Positions 37,947 to 48,935 of a stretch of 64,000 nucleotides of DNA are shown piece by piece. The translations under genes were made by a program, and so were the position numbers. The DNA lies in contig OX123209.2 of NCBI GenBank assembly GCA_944739405.2, positions 9,183,217 to 9,247,216 of the forward strand, read 5' to 3'. Under the pieces are notes generated by a model. It saw nothing but the letters and a program-made list of their open reading frames with translations. It did not search any database and was not told the origin of the DNA. The DNA is from Euclidia mi (taxonomy: Eukaryota > Arthropoda > Insecta > Lepidoptera > Erebidae). How positions within the stretch are numbered: position 1 is the stretch's first letter; the number at the start of each line of letters is the position of its first letter.

Positions 37947-38711
37947 CTACTTTGTAGTCGGAAAATGCATATATTTATTAATGGGGTAGTGGGGCAAAAC
38001 TGTGTCTTGAACCTTGCGGAGCAACTGAGACAGCAGAAGGGCCGCGCACAACTCCAGTCTCGCAACCGAAATGGTTTTAACAGGCGAGACCTTAGACTTG
38101 GCACAAACTAACTGCACCGAGTAGTTAGAACCAATGCGGACTTGCAGATATACGACTCCGCCGGAAGCACGCTCGCTGGCGTCAGCGAAACCTGTTAAGT
38201 TGATGGTACATCCATCTACCAACCCAAGATGACGCGGAATAGTAATTTGATTGAGCGCGGTAAGCTCAATACAAAACTGACCCCAAGCGGCGACAATATG
38301 GTCAGGGGGTGTTTCATCCCACTCACACTTTGATAGCCAAAGCTCCTTGATCAAGAGCTTGGCGTACAAAATTGTGGGAGCCACAAAACCCATTATGTCC
38401 CATAGTCGAGCCTCTGTGGACAGCATAGTGCGCTTGGCGCACTTATCATCTGGCGGTGAGACGTCAAACCGAAAACTATCGCAGGATTTGTCCCAGCGTA
38501 AACCGAGAACCTTATGCGGTACAGACTTCTCAAACTTAATGTCTGGAGAAGCTTTATAAGAATCTGGTATGCGTGCGAGAACCTCCTTAGAGTTGCTTGT
38601 CCATTTGACAAGATCAGTTTGGCCTCGCTTGAAAAGCTGAATAAGCTCTTCACAAAGCGAAATTTCTAGCGGAGCGGGTATGACACTACAGGCAAGGTCA
38701 TCCATATACAA
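37947..38711 (-). pseudogene. BEL/Pao pol fragment: end of RT and Pao peptidase A17 region
   Basis: The frame opens in the catalytic box (YMDD, first residues). It continues through KVLGLRWD, LLSTEARLWDIMGFVAP-type text and the TGFADASERASGGVVYL block, ending just after SVARLELCAALLLSQL. These are the hallmarks of the RT thumb followed by the Pao-specific A17 region. The fingers and palm upstream of YMDD have been lost: the sequence before it (38712-38783) is a run of imperfect tagcg/tagta repeats joined to the protease frame. RNase H and integrase are missing downstream. Confidence 0.82.
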
Positions 38712-38783
38712 AGCGGAAGTGTAGTATAGTATAGTGTAGCGTAGCGTAGCTTAGCATGGCGTGACCTAGCATAGCATAGCTAA
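38712..38783. repeat. Short imperfect tandem repeat at an internal deletion
   Basis: Repeats of GTAGTATAGTATAGTGTAGC-type pentamers sit exactly where the RT N-terminal coding sequence should be, suggesting repair-associated filler DNA at the deletion junction. Confidence 0.55.
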
Positions 38784-40073
38784 TTAGTGCTTTATCTTAC
38801 ACACAGTTTTAGCACCCACCTTGATCTCTTGAAGAGCAGAACAACAACAAGACGTAATACAATGAGAAGTATGTAACGTAGGTACGGTACCCATAATCAC
38901 ATACCCAAGTACCGTCTCAATAGCGGGCGGTAAATCATATCGCTCACTACGTACTATGTTAGTTAGTAGCAAGTGCGGAAATATTGAAGCTCCGATCAAA
39001 AGATCAATGCCTGCCGGATTCGCAAACTCCGCGTCGGCTAGCGGCAATGACTCGAGATGAGTGAGTGATGCTACGTCTACATTAGCGTTCGGCAATACGT
39101 CCGTGATACGCTCCACGATAAGCGAAGAAATGTTAAAATTAATATTCCTATCAAAACGCGAATGTATTTTAATATCTACGGAACCCCTGCAATGCTTTTC
39201 TGATCCGCCTATCCCTTTGACGGTTGAGTTAGAATTTTTAAAGTTATTCCATAATCCGAGGCGTTTGAAGCATTCCGATGTTATTAGATTGGTCTGAGAT
39301 GCGCTATCTAGCAGACAACGTACCATGTGCGGCGACCCATTAACATCATATACGATAACTTGCGCTGTCGCTAACAGTACCGTCTTAGACGCCGTACATT
39401 GCGTTTTGGCCCTGCGCGGATCATTATAGATGCGCGAGTGCCATCCTCGCGTGCGCGTCGCCCGCGCAATGGATGTCATACACAACGATACTTCGCCCTC
39501 AGACGCGGAAGGCGCAGCTATCGTGGTCTGCACCTGCGGCGCAAGTGTGTCAAGGTTAGCGGCTTGGCTTGACAACGGGTTATCTTTATCGAAATGTAAC
39601 AGTGTATGATGTTTTTGATTACATGAGCGACATCTCGTTCTACCGGAACAATTACTCGTTTTATGTTTTATGCTTAAGCAATTAATGCAAGCTTTGTTAT
39701 CTTTTACGCATTTAAAACGAGCGGTTGCATTCTGATTATCGAAGGCGGGACACTTATATAAATGGTCGTGCACTATATTACTGCACAGACACTTCTGTGA
39801 ATTATTACTATTAGATTCTGAACATGTTACGTAAGATTGTGGATTAGGGACCGAGTTATTATTACTATTTCGCGATTTATTCAACCTTTGTTTGTTGCTG
39901 TTAGTGTTAGACGGGCCAGGTGAACCAGACTGCGTATTATGAAATATTCGACACTGATCTTTTATGAACGAAATAAAACTATCTAGTGTAGGTATTTTAT
40001 TATTGCGTTCCGTCATCTCGAATGCGCGAATTGTATCAGTGTCAAACTTTTTTAAAGCGAGTTGAAGATACAT
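38784..40073 (-). pseudogene. BEL/Pao gag end, zinc knuckles and aspartic protease
   Basis: The 429-codon frame carries the DUF1759-type gag tail. It then has cysteine clusters (CLCSNIVHDHLYKCPAF; CINCLSIKHKTSNC; CRSCNQKHHTLLH), a linker, and a retropepsin-like domain. That domain has the catalytic LLDSASQTNLITS motif near residue 257 and a DLLIGASIFP motif near residue 367. The protease would process the polyprotein. The frame is separated from the gag start by a frameshift near 40130 and ends at filler DNA before RT. Confidence 0.85.
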
Positions 40074-40123
40074 AAAGTCGGAAAGATCTTCTAATTTTAA
40101 ATTCCTAAGAGAATTAACCGCGG

Positions 40124-40816
40124 TTACGAAGTTATCAATAAACAGCTGGAAATTCGCGACCAGACGCGTTGCCGGACAGTTTCGAGATTTAAAGCTTGGT
40201 CAAAGTAAGTAGACGCTAGGACGCGCGTGTCTTGATATCTGTCAAGAAGTGACTGAAATATGACCTGATAATTCTCAGCACTGGGTGTGACACCTGCAAA
40301 TACGGACTGGGCTTTCGGTGACAGTTTACCTATTAAATAGTACAACCTGTCAGCATCTGTCAGAGAACCATTATCGTGCACTGTAGACTTAAAACTCGCA
40401 TAGAATAACGGCCAATTTCGTATATCTCCGTCAAACGACATAATCTCGATTGGCGGTAATCTCGGTTTGCGGGCAACGGGCTCTGCTGAACATTTACCCT
40501 CCAATTGCGATTGTATACGCTTAATAATACAATAAAGATCTTCGAATGAGGTATACGCCTGGTAGTTCGGTTTTTCATCGGGATTGATAGAAAGTAATCT
40601 TGCGTTATAATCGTCTAACAACTTATGAAAATCTGTTCGAATGCTATCTACTGTTATACAATAACTGAGAAATGCTTCGCTATTACTGTCAGACATAGAT
40701 GCGGTTTTTGATCGTTCATAGATGTTTTGAATGCGCTCAAATAGAATATTGCGTTTTGCTTCTAAGATTGTCATCTCTTTGTCTTCCGACACGCGTGATT
40801 TCTTTTGTTGTGACAT
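40124..40816 (-). pseudogene. BEL/Pao gag N-terminal part (DUF1759)
   Basis: The frame starts MSQQKKSRVSEDKEMTILEA. It contains the conserved block LPPIEIMSFDGDIRNWPLFY near residues 120-140 and YYLIGKLSPKAQ, typical of the capsid-like region of BEL/Pao gag. A frameshift near 40170 diverts the last ~15 residues, and the true continuation is in the next frame at 40073. Gag would form the particle that encloses the RNA. Confidence 0.85.
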
Positions 40817-41150
40817 GCTTACGTAAGTATAAGCTAATGAGACCGAAACAAAATAAGAATATCTAATGTATCTATTATTTTACCTAAGTAGGCTAAGCAG
40901 GCAACACTTTAGAGCTGAGGAATTAAAAGTTGCTTGAAATATGAGATTTATAAGACAACTATGATAGTTCCAGAATTAATATTTAATAAGTAGGTAGCTA
41001 CATAAAAGTTTACCTACTGATGCGGGCGGAAATAACCATGTGACGGTTATGTGAATATATTAGGAGTATAGCTAGGTGCTATAACTGCCTAGGTATAGCG
41101 ATATAACGTATAAAATCGTAAATGAATCCGACTCGTATGGATCAAAAAAA
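40817..41150 (-). other. BEL/Pao leader between 5' LTR and gag
   Basis: Untranslated leader; no extra frame. The primer-binding site would lie next to 41150 on the minus strand, but I could not assign the tRNA. Confidence 0.5.
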
Positions 41151-41560
41151 TGGTTCGGCGATACACCGAAACCGTAGGTAGGTTATAGGCGATTTGGAAA
41201 AAATTGACTGTATTTAAAGGAAGAGGATGTAGGAAGAGGTGATTGTGAGTGGGTATAGGATATTTCAAGGATGGAGGGCACTCACCTTATACGGTAATCT
41301 TCTTCGTTTCCGAAGGGCAGTCTCCTGGTGGTTTCGTGATGCAGCTGCTTGTTTTCACTTCACTCGCGAGCGGGTTTTCCTTGGTGGAAGCGGTAATAAT
41401 CACATACAGCGGTGCGGCGCGATACGATATAGCGGACACGTTCTCAGCGAGCCGAATGTTCTGGACTGTTCTGGACAGTCACTCGCGTCGACGATCGCGG
41501 CGACCAATCAGGCGAAAGGCAGTGCCTCTTCCAGGGAGTGGGAGAGAGAGGGACGGAAAT
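41151..41560 (-). repeat. BEL/Pao 5' LTR, first segment
   Basis: Matches 37151-37560 nearly base for base and stops at ggaaat, where the 6.6-kb DNA transposon begins. The remaining 80 bp are at 48189-48268. Confidence 0.9.
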
Positions 41561-42318
41561 GAGTATGGCCGCCAAAAATTGTACATTCGGGAAAAATCTG
41601 TGTCCTTCTCATAATAGTATTGATAATTTCTTAATGTCATCTTATTTAATGACAGGTTGTGTGGTTTTCTAGTTCGCAATATCATGTTTATTCATATAAA
41701 TTATTTAAATTAACCTAAGTTACATAAATAAGCGTCAATAATTTTTTTCGTTGAAGGTTGATTTAAGTATCCATACAAAACTCTTGTGTCCAATACAGAC
41801 ATCTTATACTTTAAAGTAAACAAAATAATTGCATAAGTGTTTCGCAACATGTTAAATTTTAACATTTCTAAACTTATTTGTCAATTTACTAAGCAGTACT
41901 ATTGTCTTTTAAATAAAATGACGTAAAAAATTAAAACTAAACATATTTAAATGTGCCTCGTTTTTGTTTCCCGAATGATACTTCACGTAAGTTACCGATA
42001 TAAAAGACTGAACATGCTAGATCCCCGGCCCGCAAAATTATTTTTTAAGTCATGGCAACACCACGTACAGGTTAGCCAACCTACTGAGAAAAATCGCCAT
42101 TTTGTTCTCTATGAAAGTGAACGTCAAGGTGGCCGGCGCTTTTGTCTCGGAATTTTTGTGTGATTTCAAGTGAAAATATTCACGGTAAGAATGTTAATTT
42201 ATTAAATTTATTTTAAAATGTGTATGCAGAGGTTATTGGTTTAACAATTAAAACTATGCGGCGTCTTCCTACTTCAAAACTTAGACGAGTATATTTTTTT
42301 TAGGTTATGACCACAGTG

Positions 42319-42515
42319 ACGATTTCGTCACGCAATGGGTGCCGCAAGACGGGCGGCGGAAAAGAGGCAGACCCCGAAAACGATGGCTTGACGATCTAGA
42401 CAATTTTGACAGAGACTGGCCCAATTTGGCAGAAGATAGGGACGCTTGGAGGAGTGTAAGGGAGACCTTTGCCCAGCAGTGGGACAATATAGGTTAAATA
42501 AAAAAAAAAAAAAAA
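42319..42515 (+). mobile_element. Truncated LINE tail with 12-bp TSD
   Basis: 197 bp ending in A17, flanked by atgaccacagtg at 42307-42318 and 42516-42527. It encodes the end of an RT polyprotein (PQDGRRKRGRPRKRWLDDL, then a WPNLAEDRDAWRSVRE block and FAQQWDNIG before the stop), typical of non-LTR elements. A classic 5'-truncated target-primed insertion inside the DNA transposon. Confidence 0.88.
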
Positions 42516-42527
42516 ATGACCACAGTG

Positions 42528-43195
42528 GTTTTAGTTCACGAATGATACCATGTGTTACTATGTGCGTTACGTAACATTCGTGATCGAATGTTAGGAGTAG
42601 TATACACTATAAAACTCGAATTTGAAAGGTTGCATTTTTAATTATTTTATTTTTGGATTGTTGTTTTCTTTTTATTTGCTGTACTCTGGACTCTTTTAAC
42701 GCGTACGCCTTTTTTACATCGTTCTCACATATAATTGTAAATTCAACAATAATGATGTAACTAATATTTTTGTAAAAATATAATTTAAAAGAGTGTCCAT
42801 GGAGTTTCTCGACCGTTCTTCTCCATAGGTACCTACGCTTTGGAATGGGCAACTAGCTTCATATTTTCTGACTGACCGACTTCTTGACAATTCAAAGTGC
42901 CTGTAAATGGATTAATTGAAATAAATGGTTTGAGTTTGCACAAATTGACTTTTTGTGAGGAATAAGCGTTTTTTTAATATCTGTACGTACGCATGAGTAA
43001 TGATTTCCAGTTGAACCAAAGTGAAATCTTTTGAATTAATCTTATCTTCTTACAATGAAAAAGTGCTTGTTTAAATTTGTATTTTTTATAAATAAAGACA
43101 TACCTACTTATGAACATAATATAGGACATTCTGTACACATGCTAGCTACGCAAATTATTTATGAAAAAGCAATTAACTTTTTTTTTTATATTTAG
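42528..43195. other. 5' region of the DNA transposon, no gene
   Basis: AT-rich; ends in a T-run and TTTAG that resembles a splice acceptor just before the first transposase ATG at 43196. Confidence 0.4.
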
Positions 43196-44700
43196 ATGGC
43201 ATTAACAGCGGCGGCGGAAAAACAGAAGCGGTACAGAGAGCGAATGCGGACTAACAACCCCGAAAAGTTTGAAGAAACTTAACGTAAAAATACTGCGCAT
43301 AACAAGCAAAGAAAAAAAATTAGCGAATGTTCAGAAAATGAAAAAATGATTCTAAGGAAACAGTGGAGAAATAGAAAAAATAAACAAAAAAACAAATTAA
43401 AAGAAAATGATGCAGAAGGCAAGATTAAAAATCGCACTGATAATAAAGCACAGCTAGCAGAAAAGAAAAAGTTTCAAAGACATTTGGCTATTGCAAAAAC
43501 CAACTATCAGACAAAAATAAGTAATATGTCAAAAACAATTACCGCACTTAAAAAGAAATGTTACCGTTTAATAAAAAAACAACAATCATTAATTACGCGT
43601 ATCGAAGAACTGAAAGCAAAAAACGCAAAACTACTAATAAATAATGATCCTACAAGTACAGCCCAAGATAATAATGAAATGACACCACTTTCTAAAACTG
43701 AAAGCTTTATAAATACTAACATACCCAACATATCCACGCCCGAAAAACAAAAAGTGAAAAAACAGCTTCTTAATTACAACGTTTTAACTACGGCTCTACA
43801 TAATACCTATGGAAATTCCAAAAACAATAAAGACCGCAATGTTCTTAAAAGTGTAGTTGAGAACGAAATAGTGAGCAAATACAAGGTAAAAGGTGTAACG
43901 ACAAACGTATTAGGATTAAAAGGAAGAGCTCGCCGCAGAAAAACCATTCTGAAAAAAACAAGATGATTATTGATGAAATTACAAAGTTCTATGAAAGAGA
44001 CGACGTTAGTCGGGCAACAGCCGGCAAGAATGAAGTTAAGACTTTTAAGAGAAATAAGCAACAACGACGCTATTTATTGAAAACTCTGAAGGATCTTTAC
44101 AAAAAGTATAAGTTGGAAGGAGGCAAAGCAAAATATACTTCATTTAAAAAGTATCGGCCTTTTTACGTTTTGCGTCCTAAACTCACAAACAGAGAAATAT
44201 GCGGGTGTGTAAAACACGAAAACGTCACGATGAAAATTGAAAAATTAAAACTTTTGGACATGATCGGCACCAAAGATCTAGATGAAATTTTGACCAAAGT
44301 ACAATGTGATTTAAATTCAAAAAAATGTGCGTATGGAGAGTGCTCTAATTGCAGAAACAAGATATTTATTTCTTTTAACTGGGGTAGTCACAGCCGAACT
44401 GAAATTGTTACTTATGAAGAGTTTAAATTAGATAACCACGAGTACACAAATAAAAAGGATAACAAAATAACAATTACTAAGAAGATGGAAAAGAAACAGA
44501 TAAGTGAACCATTGGAAACATTAGTAGAAAAGTTAAAAAATGACCTCACAATCATTAAAAAACATGTTTATAATATCAAACACCAGTATTACCAGTACTC
44601 ATCATGTATCAAAAATTTAAAAAACAATGAAGTAGCCATACATATAGATTTTAGTGAAAACCTGCAAATTACCTGCTTTGGAACAGAAGTGCAGGCTTTT
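43196..44700 (+). pseudogene. Sola-like transposase, N-terminal and first catalytic part
   Basis: The ATG at 43196 opens MALTAAAEKQKRYRERMRTN, a basic region. A TAA at about 43280 interrupts it, and it continues as a lysine-rich coiled coil (43346-43966). A frameshift at the A-run near 43955 leads to the second frame (43963-44703). That frame has KYTSFKKYRPFYVLRPK, then CGCVKHENVTMKIEKL and CAYGECSNCRNK, a Cys/His-rich putative zinc-binding region. It ends with AIHIDFSENLQI, the first catalytic Asp block. The frame then runs into foreign sequence at 44701. Such proteins excise and insert their element. Confidence 0.7.
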
Positions 44701-45566
44701 TAGACTGGGACGATTTTCCCCGGTCGACGAAGCAACCCTCGTGCTCAGCTCGCTGCATATGCGAGTGTTACCTAGGTTGTTGTCGTTTAGCTTACTGTTG
44801 CACCCAAGATGTATCCAGTGCATAAATCGCGTAGAATTAGTCTTAATTAATAGAGAGACCTTTGACTTCTCTGACTTGGACGAGGTGTTGGAGTGGGTAG
44901 ATTTCTTCAGCCCAGCCGATGCCGCGTATACCATCACAATGTTTGAGAAGCTGACAGGAAGAGACTTTAGGAAGGAGTATAAAGCAGACTTCTATCGTGA
45001 CTATATTCCACCTACCGATGACGAGCCGATGAAGAAGGTAGAAGTAGAGATGTCGCCCAGCCAGAAAAAGGAGATTCTATTCTTTTGGAGCCAACTTTAC
45101 CATCCCGGCCCCTATGGACGCCAGTTCATGATGAATCAGACTCAGGAAGGGATCGACCAGTGGAATAAGCTTCACGCGCCAAAGGCATATGCTCTATTCC
45201 AGGAGGACTGCGCTAAAGAGTCCGAAGTTGTCGACGAACGACAAGATGACGCCGTCTCATTGCAAACCTTAGCTGAGACCCAGCCCCAAGGGCATTATGA
45301 CGAGAGTGGAGAAGGAGATTCGTCAAAGTTTCTAGCTATCGCATCAGCTGCCGTTGCGAGTGAAGGTGGCAGTCTTAGAGTCAGCCAGACGGTGACAAAA
45401 ACGTTGCAAGTCACAAAGGAAGGAACCAAAGCGCCTGACGAGAGCACAGCCATACAGGAAGTCGCTTTGAGCGTAAAGAAGGATACAAGGAGGGTATATG
45501 CAAAGGTTCTGCCAATCAGTCCGAGACGGACCCGGTCAGCTAGTAGGCAAGATAATGCTTGTGACG
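44701..45566 (+). other. 866-bp GC-richer insertion with its own open frame
   Basis: The transposase text breaks off at 44700 (…VQAF) and resumes at 45567 (HFGASKPQ). Between them lies 866 bp whose base composition is visibly richer in G/C. It reads open in the 44654-45631 frame for nearly its whole length. The readable protein has FSDLDEVLEWVDFF, MFEKLTGRDFRKEY, KEILFFWSQLYHPGPYGRQF and a polar tail rich in S/T/K ending SPRRTRSASRQ. I recognise no family. No target-site duplication, LTR or poly(A) was seen, and the ends are not GT-AG. It could be a captured host exon, or filler joined during gap repair. Confidence 0.5.
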
Positions 45567-46284
45567 CACTTTGGTGCGTCGAAACCACAAATCACCATTC
45601 ACACTGGTGTCTTATACACAAGTGGAAATAAGCCACAAGCATTTGCTTCCATATCGTCCAGCAATGAACATGGTCCAGAGGCGATATGGGCCCATCTGGA
45701 ACCTATTCTTAAACATGTTAAATCTGAATTTCCGGCTGTTATAGCTGTTCATTTTTTTTCAGATGGCCCCACAAGCCAGTATAAACAGAAAAAGAATTTC
45801 TTTTTGTTTTCAAAATATACAAAAATTTTTGAAATCCCATACTCTACGTGGAACTTCAGCGAAGGTTCCCATGGGAAAGGAGCCGCCGATGGAGTTGGTG
45901 GCGCAATAAAACGCAGACTTGATGCATATGTTTCACAGGGTATTGATGTCCCAAATGCCGAAACAGCATTTAAACTTCTCAGTGAGTCAGATACTTCGAT
46001 AATGACATTTTGTATCTCGGATACAGATATTGCCAGATACTCAATATTAGATAGATACTTTGACACCTGTACCACAGACCATGGCTCTACATCAGATTGT
46101 TAACACAGAGACAGCTGATGTCATTAAATTCAGATGTCTGAGCTGTTTCTGTGGTGATATGTTGTCACCGAAAGGTTATTGTGGATGTTTGGATCTCAAA
46201 GATCACTTGCTTGTTAAACATAAAGAATCTGACAAAGAAAATGAGCTAAAAAATATACCAAATGTAAAAAATAAAGCTAAATGA
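45567..46284 (+). pseudogene. Sola-like transposase, second catalytic part
   Basis: Begins HFGASKPQITIHTGVLY. It continues with an AIWAHLEPILKHVK helix, the second Asp block VHFFSDGPTSQYKQKKNF, and the third block WNFSEGSHGKGAADGVGGA. The DIARYSILDRYF helix follows. A frameshift near 46055 moves the reading to 46060-46284, where a cysteine cluster CLSCFCGDMLSPKGYCGC typical of the family's C-terminal zinc-binding end is visible. The transposase is clearly broken at several points. Confidence 0.7.
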
Positions 46285-47391
46285 ATAAAGCGAACAAGGA
46301 AAATAACAAGATTAAGTGAAACGACTGATTCAGAGACAGAAGAGATAGGAAACAGGAATAAAATTAAAAAAACATGTGAAACTGGTAAAATCAAGAATAA
46401 GACAAAAGTAACAATATTATCAGACGTGAGGTTTAGATCAGAAAATCGTGCATTTTGTAACAAAGTCATTGGCAACGTTCCACTGAAGCTCAAAAAAATT
46501 GAAGCATCAGATATATTAAATATGGCAGACAAAACAAACACCAATATTTATGACAATCCGATCCCATCCACATCAGGATTACGTGAAAGACGAAATGTTA
46601 CACCAAAAAAAATTCGTAAGACGCAACTAATTATTGATTCTGATGCTAGCAGCACAGATAATGATGAATTTTCAGTACATGATGATACCTCAGACGACGA
46701 CCAGATATTTTTACCCGATTATGACTCTATTTCAACATGTACAGATGATGAAGAGAGCAGACAAAAGAAAAAAGATATGGAAGTAAAGACAGTAGAAAGC
46801 AGTGGCGTCAGAAAACATGAAAAAGTTGAAGTAAAATCAGGAAATAACAGTAAAGTACTATACAAAAAGACTGAAATAATGACAGAGACTGACAAAGACT
46901 GTCAACTCCCAGATACCAAAGAAGAACATTTTAAAGTATGTGACAGTGTAATAAATCCCGGTGATGACTCTTTCTTAATATGTACAGAAGAAAAGAACAG
47001 TGAAGATATAAAATTAAAGACAGTAAAAAGGAATAATGTACAATTTGAAAAGAATGAAATAGTAACAAACACTGAGGAAGACCGTAAACTCCCAGATACC
47101 GAAGAAGAAAAACATTTTAGTCTAGGTGATAGCGTATTAGTAAGGTATTTCCAAAGACAGTCTTGGAAATATTATATAGGGTTCATAGAAAGTGTACAAG
47201 AAGATGAAACTGTAAGATATACTATACGGTTTTTAAAAACGATTTATAAACCAACATTAAAATTTGTACCTACAAAAAGAGATCGTGATATTGTTCCCGA
47301 AATAAGTGTGGTGAAAAAAGTTGAATTAGAGTTAAATGATAAAGCATATTTATTAAAAGATTTAATTTGTGATAAGATTTATTTTAACTGA
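46285..47391 (+). pseudogene. Sola-like transposase C-terminal tail with SH3/chromo-like end
   Basis: After a stop at 46284 the reading frame reopens (46426-47391, 321 codons). It gives a disordered, highly charged segment with acidic runs (SDASSTDNDEFSVHDDTSDD), then a C-terminal globular piece, FSLGDSVLVRYFQRQSW followed by YYIGFIESVQEDETVRYTIR. That resembles the small beta-barrel found at the C-terminus of this transposase type. It may be the rest of the same protein. Confidence 0.5.
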
Positions 47392-48184
47392 TAGTTTTAA
47401 TTTCAGTTGAGTGCGTTTGTCTATATTTTTCATAGGTATAAAGATAATACCTATCTAATTAAGTGTTCAAAGACTAGCTGTAATTTTTAATTTGTCAAGT
47501 TAATATGCCTTTCAAAGAATTCCCATGTAATTTTTAATTATTGTTATATAATTTTTAATAGCACAAGGTTTAAATTACACAGATAAAAAGACTAAGATAT
47601 AAAAGTATTTGATTTGTGAAATTGTTAAAATTTTTATAATGTTACATTGTCATACACTTGTTGATAATTGTTTGTTTTTAATTTAAAGAAACAATACTTT
47701 TTAAAATTTTAGCATAAGAGGATTATTATATGTTTTTTTTTGCGATCTCATGTTCGATTTAAGTTTGTGTAAGGAATCGTAGTTTCTGTAGTATAATTTC
47801 ATTTCTTTGTAGTACTAAAAATACGGGTTATTTTTTTATAAAAAGAAAATAGAACTAGTTAGTAACCGATTTAATTCAAAGAGTTTGATGGTTACCAAAC
47901 TAGCTTATAAACTTGTTATAAATAACAATTTCCTTAGGTTAATATTATATCACTAGTTAACACATTCCAAAATAAAGATTTCTTATGACATGTTTTGGTT
48001 TTAATTATATTGTAACCTCTTTTATTTTTAATTATCATACTAGCAATTACGATTTTTTCCTAATACGTCATGTACAATTGTACACTCGGCCTAACAAAGT
48101 TCACGAGTGTTACTTTCATTCACATATGTTACCGTGTGTTACTAATTCACGACTGTTACTGTACAATTTTTGGCGGCCATACTC
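47392..48184. other. 3' region of the DNA transposon, no gene
   Basis: AT-rich untranslated sequence. Subterminal GTGTTAC words occur near 48108-48158, and the right terminal repeat starts at about 48160. Confidence 0.5.
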
Positions 48185-48188
48185 AAAT

Positions 48189-48268
48189 ATGGTATCGCTC
48201 ACACTTGTACGTGGAACGATTGATGTTGATGCGATTAGTTATAGATAGGAAGGTAGATGGCGCTACCA
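48189..48268 (-). repeat. BEL/Pao 5' LTR, second segment
   Basis: 80 bp equal to 37561-37640 with one or two differences. It ends GCTACCA and is followed by the duplicated target ttggt. Confidence 0.9.
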
Positions 48269-48462
48269 TTGGTAAAGATTTATTTCCTTCGATTAGTTAC
48301 CATGTTCACGAAAACGACTTTACTAAACATAATTTAGAACTTGCAAGAATTATAATGAAGAAATATTCAGCGGTAAGAATTTCATATTTAGTTAAGAACA
48401 CAAACCCACAAAACTGTATTCGTCATATATATACCAATTTAATTCATTTTAGAAATCAATAA
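48269..48462 (+). pseudogene. P-element/THAP9-like transposase: C-terminal end
   Basis: After the target duplication the sequence reads KDLFPSISYHVHENDFTKHN, then an ELARIIMKKYSAVRI helix and a CIRHIYTNLIHFRNQ end before TAA. It is the expected C-terminus of the transposase whose core ends at 37150; the reading on the two sides joins at the ttggt target. About 11.1 kb of nested elements separate the two parts. Confidence 0.78.
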
Positions 48463-48810
48463 ATCGGTTCACTAATTGTTCAAAATACAATAGTATGGCT
48501 CGACTAATGTGCATGTCATACCTGCAAACCTCTATTCAAGTTGGGAACTGTACATCTCAAGTTGACAAAAAGTACACATACCTAGGACTTACTTTTATTA
48601 CCTCACTTATATCTTGAGTGGTAGAGTATTGTTTACGCAATCACACAACATAATATCACGCCTGTATTTGATTTTACAACAAATAATAAAATTAGTATGA
48701 CCACGGTTATCCAATTTCAACATTTGACAAAAATATAATGTACCATTCCCTAACTTCATTTTAAAATCCCTGTTCAATGACACCATTTTAATTATCGCTC
48801 GCTTAATAAT
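48463..48810. other. AT-rich sequence, no gene seen
   Basis: Probably the 3' flank of the P-element-like gene; no terminal repeat was identified. Confidence 0.4.
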
Positions 48811-48935
48811 GTGCCCGGTAGATGGCAATAGGCTCGCCCCCTATTACATTGGGACCGAAACATAACTGGCGAAAAGTAGGTGTGTAATACACTTCTGCCT
48901 ACGCTTTCGGGGATAAAAGGCGTGAAGTTATGTCA
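48811..48935 (+). repeat. Lepidopteran SINE, 3' portion
   Basis: Contains GGCAATAGGCTCGCCCCCTA, ACTGGCGAAAAGTAGG and CTGCCTACGCTTTCGGGGAT, then AAAAGGCGTGAAGTTATG, as in the fuller copy at 52020. The 5' head is missing. Confidence 0.75.

Larger units (their letters stand above)
41561..48184 (+). mobile_element. 6.6-kb DNA transposon, tentative Sola superfamily (4-bp TSD)
   Basis: Perfect 25-bp terminal inverted repeats beginning GAGTATGGCCGCCAAAAATT bracket 6,624 bp. The tetranucleotide aaat is duplicated (41557-41560 and 48185-48188), and the intact sister LTR shows the empty site with a single aaat. It encodes a DDD/E-type transposase with Asp blocks DFSEN, FFSDGPTSQY and GHGKGAADGVGG. Four-base duplications with GAG-type ends fit what I recall of Sola transposons, but the superfamily needs confirmation. 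It contains a truncated LINE and an 866-bp unexplained insertion. Confidence 0.75.
37151..48268 (-). mobile_element. BEL/Pao LTR retrotransposon, one LTR split by a DNA transposon
   Basis: Two LTRs in direct orientation: 37151-37640 (490 bp), and 41151-41560 plus 48189-48268 (490 bp after removing the insertion). LTRs start TGGTTCGGCG and end GCTACCA. The 5-bp duplication ttggt lies at 37146-37150 and 48269-48273. On the minus strand gag, protease and a partial RT/A17 region occur in order. The start of RT and the RNase H-integrase end are deleted. A GGGCTGTGGGGATA polypurine tract (minus strand) adjoins the 3' LTR. LTR similarity is very high, so insertion is recent. BEL/Pao elements are classed with Belpaoviridae; no envelope gene is seen. 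Confidence 0.9.

Noticed and set aside
44654..45631. Treating the whole 325-codon frame as one gene
   Set aside because: Its first and last parts are out-of-frame readings of flanking transposase; only 44701-45566 is foreign.
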